Assembly: GCA_025359865.1 (NCBI GenBank)
Contig: JANYDH010000041.1
Coordinates: forward strand, 1 to 33,374
Reading direction: 5' to 3'
Source: Actinomycetes bacterium
GTDB taxonomy: Bacteria > Actinomycetota > Acidimicrobiia > Acidimicrobiales > Ilumatobacteraceae
DNA: 33,374 nucleotides
In this document: one piece after another, positions 9,168 to 18,057 of the stretch
Numbering within the stretch: the stretch's first letter is position 1
Layout of the letters: each line of letters starts with the position of its first letter
Program-made: the position numbers and the translations under genes
Notes under the pieces: model-generated
Told to the model about the DNA's origin: nothing
What the model saw: only the letters and a program-made list of their open reading frames with translations
Databases searched by the model: none

Positions 9168-11627
9168 TCACTCAAGCCCGCCATCATGGACGACCACGCG
9201 ACCCTTGCCGCTGCCCTTTGCCTGGTACATCGCCTGGTCAGCCAGCTGAATTGCTCGATCGGCCAGTTCGTGCAGTGCAGCGTCGTCTGTGTGGAAGCGA
9301 CTCGAACTGCCGTCATCGACATACGCAATGCCGATGCTCGCTCCGACGTGCAGCATCGTCCCGCAGTACTCGGCGATAGACATGCTCAACCGCTCGATCA
9401 AACGCTGAGCAACCGACTCGGCCGACACTCGGTCGACCACGAGTATGAACTCGTCGCCGGCGAGCCTGGCGACGATGTCGTCGCTACGAACAGTCCCTGA
9501 CAACAGTTGGGCGACCCCCACCAACACCGCATCGCCAGCCTCGTGACCATAGGTGTCGTTGATCGCCTTGAAACCGTCGAGGTCGATGAACAGCACCGAT
9601 GTAGGCGTCGCCGCCCCCAACCGTTGTGCAAGGAGGGGATACAGGGCATGACGGTTGAGTAGCCCCGTGAGTGCGTCACGGTGGGCAAGGTGGTCGAGTC
9701 GCTGCTTCAACTCCTTGTCGGCCGTCACGTCCCGCGCTGTCGCCTCGAGCGTGGTGGCGCGACCATGCTGGTCACGCGCCAACGTGCCGCGGATCTCCAT
9801 CCAGCGAACCGATCCATCGAGATGCACGAGGCGGAACTCGAGATGATCCCGCGGGTCTTTCCCGAACAAGTCACGACCGACCCGCTCCAGATCATCGGGG
9901 TGGATGTGACGAAGCAGCAGATCCTGGTCGGCGACGAACGACTCCGCGTCGACGCCGGTGAACGTGCGAATTGCCGGGCTGACGTACTCGATCCGGTAGG
10001 GACAGAGTTGAACCCGGGTGACGATGTCTTGTGATCCTTCAGCCAACTCGCGGAACCGGGTTTCGCTCACCGTGAGTTCGTCGCGCAGCAATACCTGAGC
10101 GGTGAGATCGGTGGCCGTCCCCAGGTATCCCGTCAACACACCGTCGGCGTCACGAGTCTGATCCGATTCCACCTGGACCGGGACCACCACACCGTCGGGC
10201 CGCTGGTAGCGGAACTCAGCGCTGAATCGCCTTCCCGATTCCATCGCCTTGCTCCATTGTGCGTGTACCCGCGCCTTGTCGTCGGGATGAATGGCCTTCG
10301 CCCAGCCAGCACCCAGCGCCTCCTCAGCCGTCATACCGGTGAGTTCCTGCCAACGATGGTTGGCGTAACGGCAGGCACCCTTCAAGTCGGTCTCGAAGAT
10401 ACCGACCGGTGCAATGGCGGCGAGTTGGCGGAACCGTGCTTCGCTCTCGCCGATTGCCCGGGCCGTCGCGAGTTCGGCGCTGACGTCGGCAAACGTGACC
10501 ACCACTCCGCTCGGGTTCCGGGACTCGACGCTCCACATCGGGTGTGCCGACACCCGCATCCACCGGATCGATCGGCCGAAGTTCACGCCCCACACTTCGG
10601 CATCGACGTCAACACCGCCATCGAGTGCTCGCCACAGTGGATGGCGGTCTCGCGAAACCGACAGGCCTTCGCCGTCCACCAACGGCATCGAATCGGCATG
10701 CAGTCCAACCATCATCTCGGCGGCAGGAAACAGGAGCATCTCGGCGGCAGAAACGTTGGCATCGGTACAGACGCCCTGATGATCCACCACGATCACGCCT
10801 TCTGCGAGCGAATCCACGACCATTTGCTGATGAGCGGCAAGTTGCGCCAGTGCGTCCTGGTTCTCCAGCCACTCTGTTCGATCCTGCACCAGAAACAGCA
10901 AGCTGTCGACTCCCCGCACGATGGTCGGCACACTGGTCCAATCAACGAAACGTTCCGTGCTATCGGGACGCACGATCCAGTGGTTCGTTGGAACTGGCCG
11001 ACCCTCGGGGCGAGTACTGCTCCCCAATGGAGCAACCGGCTCAACCACCACCGGACGATCCCGGGGACGCATATGCTCGAAGGCAGCCATCCGCTCCGCC
11101 AGGGCGTCAACCGAATCGACACCCATCAATTCGAGGGCCGCCGGATTTGCCAGCCGGACCCTGCCACGAGACTCGAGCATCAACGGCATCGGCATCCTGT
11201 CGATGATTTCGTCTTGCCGGTCTTCTGCCTCGACGAGTTCTACGCGCGCTCGCTGTAATGACGAGACATCGCGCAGCGTGACGACTGCACCATCGACCAG
11301 TCCATCCACGCCGTACATCGGCACCACCGTCGCGGTCACTTGGAAGCTGCGACCGTCGTCGGCCACGATCCGGCGGAGCACTTCGGTCTGCTCAGCGCCC
11401 CCGCGGACCCGGGCCGCCGCGGTCGCCGCGTCGGCTTGTTCACCTGCGTGGGCGAACTCGGCGATGGGCCGTCCGAGCAGCGCCGCGGCCGACTGCGCGA
11501 ACATCTCACACAGGGCAGGATTGACGTGGGCAATGCACCCATCAAGGCCCAATGTCAGCACCGGCACAGCAACGAGGTCGAGCATCTGCTCGCGAATGCC
11601 CACCACCGTTCCCGTGTCCGCCGACAT
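9168..11627 (-). CDS. Five-PAS sensor diguanylate cyclase (AGDEF variant)
   Basis: A soluble protein of 819 residues with five PAS-type sensor modules followed by a GGDEF domain. In the numbering from the upstream ATG (11633) the PAS modules lie at about 18-125, 143-255, 271-388, 398-512 and 524-637; the last two carry the HPDD and WMEIRGTL features of PAS_3 domains. The GGDEF domain (650-815) begins HRDALTGLLNR and has LFIDLDGFKAINDTYGHEAG. The active-site loop reads AGDEF (725-729) instead of GGDEF, a change tolerated in some active enzymes. RSDD lies five residues before it and matches the RxxD inhibitory site. There are no membrane segments and no EAL domain. The start at 11627 is chosen because the GGAG site touches the ATG at 11633 but has normal spacing to the second ATG. 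Confidence 0.9.
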   Translation of the reverse strand: MSADTGTVVGIREQMLDLVAVPVLTLGLDGCIAHVNPALCEMFAQSAAALLGRPIAEFAHAGEQADAATAAARVRGGAEQTEVLRRIVADDGRSFQVTATVVPMYGVDGLVDGAVVTLRDVSSLQRARVELVEAEDRQDEIIDRMPMPLMLESRGRVRLANPAALELMGVDSVDALAERMAAFEHMRPRDRPVVVEPVAPLGSSTRPEGRPVPTNHWIVRPDSTERFVDWTSVPTIVRGVDSLLFLVQDRTEWLENQDALAQLAAHQQMVVDSLAEGVIVVDHQGVCTDANVSAAEMLLFPAAEMMVGLHADSMPLVDGEGLSVSRDRHPLWRALDGGVDVDAEVWGVNFGRSIRWMRVSAHPMWSVESRNPSGVVVTFADVSAELATARAIGESEARFRQLAAIAPVGIFETDLKGACRYANHRWQELTGMTAEEALGAGWAKAIHPDDKARVHAQWSKAMESGRRFSAEFRYQRPDGVVVPVQVESDQTRDADGVLTGYLGTATDLTAQVLLRDELTVSETRFRELAEGSQDIVTRVQLCPYRIEYVSPAIRTFTGVDAESFVADQDLLLRHIHPDDLERVGRDLFGKDPRDHLEFRLVHLDGSVRWMEIRGTLARDQHGRATTLEATARDVTADKELKQRLDHLAHRDALTGLLNRHALYPLLAQRLGAATPTSVLFIDLDGFKAINDTYGHEAGDAVLVGVAQLLSGTVRSDDIVARLAGDEFILVVDRVSAESVAQRLIERLSMSIAEYCGTMLHVGASIGIAYVDDGSSSRFHTDDAALHELADRAIQLADQAMYQAKGSGKGRVVVHDGGLE

Positions 11628-11639
11628 CGTCATCTCCGT

Positions 11640-12284
11640 GTTGCCCCCTGAATCGAGTAGTCAATCATCGGCAAATGTACCACGGTACTCAATCCCGCAT
11701 TCCGATGGAACACGCGCACACTCGTTTCCGCTCATTGGACAGGCTGTCACACATTGCCCTTTGGTGGTGTGGGGGGTGAGGTTGGCCGTCTGGTCGTCTG
11801 GCCGTCTGGCCGTCTGGCCGTCTGGTCGTCTGGTCGTCTGGCCGTCTGGCCGTCTGGCCGTCTGGCCGTCTGGCCGGCAACGCTGTGATGGTTGTCGCTG
11901 AACTCGTGCTTGTGTCGCACAAGTCGGCTCGACGTCGGCGACTGACAGCCCGACCGCCGGACCTACCCGTTGTTGCGGTGCCGAGTCGCGTCGAGTTATC
12001 GGCGCTGGCGACATGAACGTCGACGCGATCCTGCCCGCCCAGCCGTCGTGGTGGCTGATCCAGGCTTCCATCACACGCGACTGTCATGCAACGAACGTTC
12101 ACGCTGCGACGCGAGCGCGCTGGCGGCTGGGGTTTGGGTCTGCGCCGTGGCGAGTTCGAATCGCGGGTCGCGGTGATCAACTTCGTCGAGCACGCCACAC
12201 CGTTCGCACCGGTGAGGTCGGGTCGAGGTGCTGGCACACTCCACCCGCAAGTTGCGACAGCCTGTGGAGACCTTCTATCCGATT
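11640..12284. other. Long non-coding gap between cyclase and aminotransferase genes
   Basis: About 650 bp with no convincing gene on either strand. The open frames that cross it have repeat-driven or Arg/Pro-rich composition and no recognisable motif. It holds the 11-copy 8-bp repeat at 11786-11873 and, at its right end, the aminotransferase promoter. An in-frame extension of the aminotransferase gene reaches back to 12086, but that segment does not resemble a class III aminotransferase N-terminus. Confidence 0.6.
11786..11873. repeat. 8-bp minisatellite, 11 copies of YCGTCTGG
   Basis: Eleven uninterrupted copies of an 8-bp unit. Eight are CCGTCTGG and three (copies 2, 6 and 7) are TCGTCTGG. 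The unit is not a multiple of three and lies outside genes. There is no spacer, so it is not a CRISPR. The interspersed T variants suggest expansion by duplicating blocks of units. Confidence 0.95.
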
Positions 12285-12304
12285 ATCGTACTGTATGGTA
12301 CGAT
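12285..12304. promoter_or_regulatory. Inverted repeat operator overlapping the aminotransferase promoter
   Basis: Perfect 7-bp arms ATCGTAC and GTACGAT are separated by six bases. The right arm contains TACGAT (12299-12304), a good -10 hexamer, ending six bases before the ATG at 12311, with no ribosome site. A protein bound here would cover the promoter. The obvious candidate is the Lrp/AsnC regulator encoded by the second gene of the operon, but this is inferred from position. Confidence 0.55.
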
Positions 12305-12310
12305 TTACGT

Positions 12311-13684
12311 ATGCCGACCGATCTGTCTCAGCGTGCCGAGCGTCATCTCTGGATGCATTTCACCCGATTGGCGGGATTCGCCGATCATGAGGTGCCGGTA
12401 ATCGCCCGCGGCGAAGGATGCTACGTCTGGGATCAGCACGGCAACCGCTACCTCGACGGTCTGTCCGGGCTGTTCACCGTGCAGGTCGGCCACGGCCGCA
12501 CCGAACTGGGCGAAGCGGCAGCGAAGCAGTCGGCGACCCTTGGATACTTTCCCACGTGGGGTTTCGCTCATGAGCCGGCAATCGAGCTGGCAACACGGCT
12601 GGCCGCTCTCGCGCCAGGTGACTTGAACCGGGTCTTTCTCACCCCGAGCGGCGGCGACGCGGTCGAGACCGCGATCAAGCTCTCTCGGCAATACTGGAAG
12701 CTGCGCGGTCAACCGCAACGAACGAAGCTGATCTCGCGGTACCTCGCCTATCACGGCACCTCACTCGGTGCGCTCAGCCTCACCGGCGTGCCGTCGATCA
12801 AAACACCGTTCGAGCCGCTGGTCCCGGGTGCCATCAAGGTGCAAACGCCATACCGCTACCGCTGCCATGACTGCGGCCACCTCGATGCGTGCACGCTTCG
12901 ATGTGCCGACGACCTGGAGCTACGACTGCAGATGGAAGGCCCCGACACCGTGGCCGCGGTGTTCATGGAACCGCTGCAGAACACCGGTGGTGCGTTGGCT
13001 CCCCCGGCCGGCTACTGGCAGCGCGTGCGCGAGATCTGTGATCGCTACGACGTGCTACTGGTGAGCGACGAGGTGATCGCCGCGTTTGGTCGACTGGGTC
13101 ACATGTTCGGCTCCGAACGCTACGGATACCAGCCCGACATGATCGTGTTCGCCAAGGGGGTCACCTCCGGATATGCGCCGCTCGGCGGGCTGATGATCAG
13201 CGACCGCATCGCAGAACCGTTCCTCGGCGACACCGCGGTGTTCATGCAGGGCCAGACGTTCGGCGCCCACCCCGTGTCGTGTGCGGTCGCCAACGCGAAC
13301 CTCGACATCTTCGAACGTGAAGACATCTGCGGTCACGTGCGCGCCAACGAAGGCATGCTCAACTCCATGCTCCAGTCGTTGCGTGACATCCCCTTGGTCG
13401 GCGACGTGCGCGGTGAGGGGTACTTCTATGCGATCGAACTCGTCACCGATCAGACCACGAAGGGCACGTTCGACGACGACACCGCCGAATGGCTGCTACG
13501 CGGTTACCTGTCGCCCCGCCTATACGCGGCCGGTCTGATCTGCCGTGCCGACGACCGCGCCGAACCGGTGATCACGCTCAGCCCGCCGTTGATTGCCGGT
13601 GAACGCGAATTCGAGTTCATCACCAGCACCCTTCGCACCGTCCTCACCGACGCCTCGCACGCGCTGGCAGCCAGACGGGGATGA
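12311..13684 (+). CDS. Class III PLP-dependent aminotransferase with a Cys4 insertion
   Basis: A 457-residue fold-type I aminotransferase of class III (omega-transaminase-like). VWDQHGNRYLDGLSGLFTVQ marks the N-terminal substrate region, SGGDAVETAIK the phosphate-binding area, SDEV has the PLP-ring Asp (D253), and FAKGVTSGYAPLGG holds the Schiff-base Lys (K282). The likely reaction moves an amino group from an amine or omega-amino acid to a keto acid; the substrate is not fixed. Residues 181-200 carry C-x2-C-x5-C-x3-C (C185, C188, C194, C198), a possible zinc knuckle that is absent from well-studied members. The ATG at 12311 is chosen because promoter-like sequence lies just upstream. The gene overlaps the regulator gene by ATGA. 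Confidence 0.9.
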   Translation: MPTDLSQRAERHLWMHFTRLAGFADHEVPVIARGEGCYVWDQHGNRYLDGLSGLFTVQVGHGRTELGEAAAKQSATLGYFPTWGFAHEPAIELATRLAALAPGDLNRVFLTPSGGDAVETAIKLSRQYWKLRGQPQRTKLISRYLAYHGTSLGALSLTGVPSIKTPFEPLVPGAIKVQTPYRYRCHDCGHLDACTLRCADDLELRLQMEGPDTVAAVFMEPLQNTGGALAPPAGYWQRVREICDRYDVLLVSDEVIAAFGRLGHMFGSERYGYQPDMIVFAKGVTSGYAPLGGLMISDRIAEPFLGDTAVFMQGQTFGAHPVSCAVANANLDIFEREDICGHVRANEGMLNSMLQSLRDIPLVGDVRGEGYFYAIELVTDQTTKGTFDDDTAEWLLRGYLSPRLYAAGLICRADDRAEPVITLSPPLIAGEREFEFITSTLRTVLTDASHALAARRG

Positions 13685-14124
13685 TGCTCGACGACACCGA
13701 CCGGGAGATCGTCGGGCGGCTGCAACGTGATGGACGCATGCCGTTCACCCAGATCGCTGCCGAGGTCGGCCTTTCCGAGGGTGCGATCCGCAAGCGGGTG
13801 CAGCGCCTCACCGAGACCGGCTTCATGCAGATCGTCGCGGTGACCGATCCGCTCTCGGTCGGCGATCGCCGCGTGGCTCTCATCGGGTTACGGATCACCG
13901 GCGACACCGATCGCATCGCCACATCGATCAGCACGCTGGCCGAAGTCGAGTACCTCGTTGCCACGGCGGGCCGTTTCGACTTGATGTTCGAAGTGATGGT
14001 CGTCGATGAGCAACATCTGCTCGAACTGCTCTCGTCGTTACGATCGCGAGCCGACGTCACCGATGTCGAGGCGTTCCCCTGCCTGAAGCTCTACAAGCAG
14101 ACGTTCGCGTGGGGTACGAGTTGA
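13681..14124 (+). CDS. Lrp/AsnC family transcriptional regulator
   Basis: A 147-residue regulator of normal family size. The N-terminal helix-turn-helix reads LDDTDREIVGRLQRDGRMPF then QIAAEVGLSEGAIRKRVQRL. The C-terminal RAM domain, which binds amino acids and drives octamer assembly, follows with VEYLVATAGRFDLMFEVMVV. The ATGA overlap with the aminotransferase gene indicates coupled translation, so the regulator probably controls that gene in response to its substrate or product. The likely binding site is the inverted repeat at 12285-12304. Confidence 0.92.
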   Translation: MMLDDTDREIVGRLQRDGRMPFTQIAAEVGLSEGAIRKRVQRLTETGFMQIVAVTDPLSVGDRRVALIGLRITGDTDRIATSISTLAEVEYLVATAGRFDLMFEVMVVDEQHLLELLSSLRSRADVTDVEAFPCLKLYKQTFAWGTS

Positions 14125-14142
14125 GAGTGAGCAGACCCGCGA

Positions 14143-15582
14143 TCAGACCGGCGGGCGTCGGCCGCTCATCGTCGGCATCGCCACTTCCAGCGCATGGCCG
14201 ACGAGTAGCACCGTATTTTCTTTCCAGCGATGGCCGACGATCTGCAGCCCGATCGGCATGCCTGCGTAGGGTGCCGCCATGTGGATGCCGCACGGCACGC
14301 TCATCACCGGGCACGGTGCCACCAAGTTCCACGGTGCCGTCATGTCCTCTGCGTGGTACAGCCCATCGGCCGGTGCCGCGACCGTCACCCGATCAGCCTT
14401 TGCCGCGCTCACCGGCGGTGTCGCCATGGTGGGGCACAGCAGTGCGTCGCGGCCGGCGAGTGCCCTGGCCACCCTGTGCCACGTGGCCGTGCGTGCGATC
14501 TCCAGTCGCTTGTACTCCGTCGCGCTGAGCGAGTTGCCGAGCTCGATCAGGCGAACGACATCGGGATCCATCCGGTCGGCCCACTCATCCACCAGATGGC
14601 CGAAGTAGGCCGACATGAACACGCCCCAGAGTTGGATCCACAACGTCTCGTCGGCAGCGGTGAACAGCGGTTCGCTGACGTCGATCGGTTCGACGATCGC
14701 TCCGGCGGCGCGGAGGCAGTCGGCAGCGGCATGCACAGCGCCGATGATCTCGGGATGCACCCACCACGAGCCGTAGTCCACCGAGAGCCCGAATCGCATC
14801 CCACGCACATCACCCGACAGTTGGCCCGACAGATCGAGCGCTGTGGTGACCGACATGATATCGGCATCGTCAGGACCCTGCGTGGCGGCGAGAAACAGAC
14901 GCGCGTCGGACACACTGCGGGCAAGTGGGCCGTGGTGGCTGATCGAATCGAACAACCCCGGCAGTACATCCATCGGGATGCGGCCGATGCCGGGTTTCAA
15001 ACCGACGATCCCGCTCCATGCCGCCGGAATGCGCACCGAGCCACCCATGTCGCTGCCCTCGGCCAGGTACACGCACCCCGAGGCGACTGCCGCCGCGCTG
15101 CCTCCGGAACTCCCTCCCGGCGTGAACGCCGGATTCCAAGGATTGCGGGTGGCGCCCCACATCGGGCTATCGGTCTGCAGGGTGTGCGCGAACTCCGGTG
15201 AGGTGGTGGCGCCCACGATCACGGCGCCAGCGCGGCGTAGCGCCCGGGTGACGTACGCATCGCGTTCGGCAACGACATGCTGGTGGGTGAACGAACCGAG
15301 CGTCAGCGGACGACCGGCGACGGGTGTGGTCTCTTTCACCGCAATCGGCACTCCGTGCAGCGGACCCAGCGACGCGCCCTGCGCGACCGCATCTGCCGCT
15401 AGCTGCGCCTCGAGTCGCGCCTCGTCGGCCCAGACTGCGGTGAAACAGTTGAGCGCCGGCTGCACGTCATCGATCCGGCGCAACGTGTTGTCGAGGAGTT
15501 CGACGGGCGAGATCCGACCGGTGGCGACAGCGGTTGCCGCGTCGGCTGCAGACATGTACGCAAGGTCGAGGTCAGTGGTCAC
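14143..15582 (-). CDS. Amidase (amidase signature family)
   Basis: A 479-residue amidase starting at GTG. The catalytic Lys lies in GVPIAVKETT (K83); the Gly/Ser-rich signature FTPGGSSGGSAAAVASG contains the cis-Ser (S158), and SDMGGSVRIPA holds the nucleophile (S182), so the whole Ser-cisSer-Lys triad is present. Such enzymes hydrolyse amides to acids and ammonia. It starts within the end of the amidohydrolase gene (GTGA overlap), so the pair is an operon. A nitrile hydratase lies 8 kb away, and a role in using the amides it makes is possible but inferred. GatA is unlikely because no gatB or gatC is adjacent. Confidence 0.92.
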   Translation of the reverse strand: MTTDLDLAYMSAADAATAVATGRISPVELLDNTLRRIDDVQPALNCFTAVWADEARLEAQLAADAVAQGASLGPLHGVPIAVKETTPVAGRPLTLGSFTHQHVVAERDAYVTRALRRAGAVIVGATTSPEFAHTLQTDSPMWGATRNPWNPAFTPGGSSGGSAAAVASGCVYLAEGSDMGGSVRIPAAWSGIVGLKPGIGRIPMDVLPGLFDSISHHGPLARSVSDARLFLAATQGPDDADIMSVTTALDLSGQLSGDVRGMRFGLSVDYGSWWVHPEIIGAVHAAADCLRAAGAIVEPIDVSEPLFTAADETLWIQLWGVFMSAYFGHLVDEWADRMDPDVVRLIELGNSLSATEYKRLEIARTATWHRVARALAGRDALLCPTMATPPVSAAKADRVTVAAPADGLYHAEDMTAPWNLVAPCPVMSVPCGIHMAAPYAGMPIGLQIVGHRWKENTVLLVGHALEVAMPTMSGRRPPV

Positions 15583-16736
15583 ACTGGAACGGTACCTCGA
15601 TACAGGTCGGCGAAGTTGAGCGAGTAGAACCGCTCACGGGTGGCCTCGGAGACGTCTCCCATCGTGGATTCGAACCTGGCCACCGGATCCTTCGTACCTT
15701 CCGGGTGCGGGTAGTCGCTGGAGAACAGGTAGAGATCATCGCTCGACGATCTGATCAGCCAATCGACCGGCTCGTTCGGGAATGGAGTGAACCTCAGCTG
15801 ACGGTGCACGTACTCACTCGGCCGCATCGGCAGTTCGCGCAGCGTCGATTCGGTGCGGGAGAACCCGCGAATGGCTACATCGAGACGAATCAGCCAGGAC
15901 GGAACCCACAGCGCACCCTCTTCGATCGCTCCGCCGCGTAGCCCCGGGAACCGTTCGAGGATGCCGTCGAGCACCATCGCGCCCCAGAACACCTCGCTAC
16001 GCTGATGGATCGCGAGGAAGTCTTTGGATCGCACGTTCTCGCCGCCGCCGAGAAAGTCGGTGACCTCGATCCCGTTGTCGTGATACCCACGCGGCACCGG
16101 GTTGCCATTGCCGCCGATGTGTGTGAGCGCAGGGACGTTGCGCTCCTCCAGCATTGCCCACAGTTCGTGATGCAACCGATGAGTGGGCGACACCGCTCCC
16201 TTCGGAAGTTCGGACGGGAACTGCAACGCCTGGCACCCAGCGTCGAGCGCCCGCCGCGCCGCCAGGACCGTACGCTGCGGATCGCCCCATGGCACCACGC
16301 CGACGGCCAACATCCGCTGGTCGCCTGCGCAGAATGCGGCGATCGCCCGGTTCAGCGCATCGGTGCCCCCATAGAGCAGGTCGAGATCGCGACCGGCGAA
16401 CTGGGTTCCGGCAAACGTCGGGAACACGAACTGTGCCGCGAATCCCATCGAGTCGAGCACCTGAGCGCGCTCCTCAGGGTCGAACGCCCCGATCGCCGAC
16501 CAGCCCTTTGCTTGCAAGAGCTCATGCGGATCTCGTTCGGCAACCGCCACGCCGCCGGCAACACGACGCGCTTCCGCCTCAGCGACAGCGCGATCCGCGA
16601 GGAACCCCGCCGCACCCAAATACAGAGGTCGCAGGTGCCGCGCTGTGGCTGCATCGGCGAACGGTTCGATCCAGCCGGACAGCTCCATCACGTGGCTATC
16701 GGCGTCGTACACCACGCGTCCCTCGACGTAGGCCAT
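15579..16736 (-). CDS. Amidohydrolase family protein (Amidohydro_2)
   Basis: A 385-residue TIM-barrel hydrolase. The N-terminal YDADSHVMEL gives the D-x-H metal motif, QFPSELPKGAVSPTHRLHHE and THIGGNGNP carry central His residues, and FSSDYPHPEGTKDP is the C-terminal Asp/His site typical of Amidohydro_2 proteins related to decarboxylases such as ACMSD. The ATG at 16736 is preceded by AAGGGGGA, a strong ribosome site, so the longer open frame upstream is not used. It is the first gene of a two-gene operon with the amidase. The substrate is unknown; a metal-dependent hydrolase or decarboxylase of an aromatic acid is the usual guess. Confidence 0.88.
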   Translation of the reverse strand: MAYVEGRVVYDADSHVMELSGWIEPFADAATARHLRPLYLGAAGFLADRAVAEAEARRVAGGVAVAERDPHELLQAKGWSAIGAFDPEERAQVLDSMGFAAQFVFPTFAGTQFAGRDLDLLYGGTDALNRAIAAFCAGDQRMLAVGVVPWGDPQRTVLAARRALDAGCQALQFPSELPKGAVSPTHRLHHELWAMLEERNVPALTHIGGNGNPVPRGYHDNGIEVTDFLGGGENVRSKDFLAIHQRSEVFWGAMVLDGILERFPGLRGGAIEEGALWVPSWLIRLDVAIRGFSRTESTLRELPMRPSEYVHRQLRFTPFPNEPVDWLIRSSSDDLYLFSSDYPHPEGTKDPVARFESTMGDVSEATRERFYSLNFADLYRGTVPV

Positions 16737-16824
16737 GACCAATCCCCCTTCTTTCCGGCTTCTTTCCTGTGAGCCCCACTGTAGGCGCTTCACGGTAGGG
16801 CCTCCGACGTGCAAGGCTGTCGGT

Positions 16825-17154
16825 GTGGCGTGGTTGGTGAGCGACGGCAATGTGATGGCTTCGGTCGAGGTCGCCCGAACTGCACACGACCGTCGCCGAG
16901 GGTTGCTGGGCCGCGACCATTTCGAGGGTGCGATGGTACTCGAGCGGTGTCGCTGGGTTCATACCCTCGGCATGCGGTTCGCCCTCGATGTCGCGTACCT
17001 CGACACCGACGGCAACGTGTTGAAAGTCGTTCGGATGCGGCGCTACCGCGTCGGAGCGCCGGTGTCGAAGGCACGCACCGTCGTCGAAGCCGAGGCTGGC
17101 GCGTTCGAGCGCTGGGGACTGCACCTCGGTGACGTCGTCGAGCTACGAGAGTGA
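16825..17154 (+). CDS. DUF192 family protein
   Basis: A 109-residue protein beginning at GTG (AWLVSDGNVMASVEVARTAH). It matches DUF192 (COG1430): RRGLLGRD near the start, then HTLGMRFALDVAYLDTDGNV and a final LHLGDVVEL. Unlike many relatives it has no signal peptide, so it should be cytoplasmic. The biochemical role of the family is not established. It overlaps rsmI by GTGA and therefore heads the housekeeping operon. Confidence 0.85.
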   Translation: MAWLVSDGNVMASVEVARTAHDRRRGLLGRDHFEGAMVLERCRWVHTLGMRFALDVAYLDTDGNVLKVVRMRRYRVGAPVSKARTVVEAEAGAFERWGLHLGDVVELRE

Positions 17155-18011
17155 ACTCGCCCGGCCCCGCTGTGCCATCACCAGGACTCGTACTCGTGGC
17201 AACGCCGATTGGCAACCTGGCAGACATCTCTCCGCGAGCAGTCGATGCCCTACGCACCTCCTCGCTGATCTGCTGCGAAGACACTCGCCGTACCGGCAAG
17301 CTGCTCCAACACGCCGGCATCACCGGAGTGCGCATGGCTGTCACCAACGAACACACCGAACGAGCCCGCATCGCCGAGGTGATCGACATCATCCTTGCCG
17401 GTGGCTCAGTTGCGCTGGTCAGCGATGCCGGAACACCGGGTATCTCCGACCCTGGTGAGCGACTCGTTCGCGCCGTTGTCGAGGTCGGGCTGGTGGTGTC
17501 GGCAATACCTGGCCCGGCGGCGCTGGTGATGGCAGTGGTGATCAGTGGTTTCGACACCACCCGATTTGCGTTCGAAGGATTCATTCCCCGAAGCGGCAGC
17601 GAACGGACGAAACGACTCGTCGAGATCAGCAAGGAGCAACGAACCGTCGTGTTGTACGAAGCGCCACACCGCATTGCACGCACCGTCGCCGACCTCGCCG
17701 ACCACTGCGGATCCGACCGCCGTGTGTGCCTCGCCCGAGAACTGACCAAACTGCACGAGGAATGCTGGCGAGGCACGCTGGCCGACGCGATGGTCCACCT
17801 CGACCAGGTCAGGCCACGCGGCGAATACGTCGTGGTGGTGGAAGCCGCCGCCGACCTGGCCCCGGCCGACGACGCAGCAATCGGTGTGGCATTGATCACG
17901 GCGATGGATGGTGGCGCAGATCGCAAGACCGCGATCGCTACGGTGACAGCAGCACTCGCGGTCTCCAAGCGCCGCGTGTACGAGATTGCCACGTCGATTC
18001 CCCGACCCTGA
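17151..18011 (+). CDS. rsmI: 16S rRNA (cytidine1402-2'-O)-methyltransferase RsmI
   Basis: A 286-residue SAM-dependent methylase starting at GTG. LVLVATPIGNLADISPRAVD is the diagnostic N-terminus, CCEDTRRTGKLLQHAGI and VALVSDAGTPGISDPGERLV are further family blocks, and LYEAPHRIARTVADL follows. The enzyme methylates the 2'-hydroxyl of C1402 in the decoding centre of 16S rRNA. The length is normal. It overlaps the DUF192 gene and is followed by the HAD gene after a 46-bp gap that contains an 8-bp repeat. Confidence 0.96.
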   Translation: MNSPGPAVPSPGLVLVATPIGNLADISPRAVDALRTSSLICCEDTRRTGKLLQHAGITGVRMAVTNEHTERARIAEVIDIILAGGSVALVSDAGTPGISDPGERLVRAVVEVGLVVSAIPGPAALVMAVVISGFDTTRFAFEGFIPRSGSERTKRLVEISKEQRTVVLYEAPHRIARTVADLADHCGSDRRVCLARELTKLHEECWRGTLADAMVHLDQVRPRGEYVVVVEAAADLAPADDAAIGVALITAMDGGADRKTAIATVTAALAVSKRRVYEIATSIPRP

Positions 18012-18029
18012 ACCCCTGAACCCCTGACC
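18006..18029. repeat. 8-bp repeat CCCTGAAC (3 copies) at the rsmI stop
   Basis: Two perfect copies of CCCTGAAC and a third reading CCCTGACC begin at the rsmI stop codon, and the TGA is part of the first copy. The repeat gives stop codons in several frames. It lies between rsmI and the HAD gene. Confidence 0.8.
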
Positions 18030-18057
18030 CCCACTCGCAGCACGATCGGCTTCCGAC

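Noticed and set aside
11786-11873. Possible CRISPR array
   Set aside because: The 8-bp units are directly adjacent with no spacers and no cas genes are present.
12140-12180. tRNA-like T-loop (GAGTTCGAATCGC)
   Set aside because: No acceptor, D or anticodon arm can be drawn around it.
12086-12310. Longer N-terminus for the aminotransferase
   Set aside because: The extension lacks family similarity and the operator and -10 lie inside it.
14143-15582. GatA subunit of the tRNA amidotransferase
   Set aside because: No gatB or gatC neighbours; the coupled amidohydrolase gene favours a catabolic amidase.
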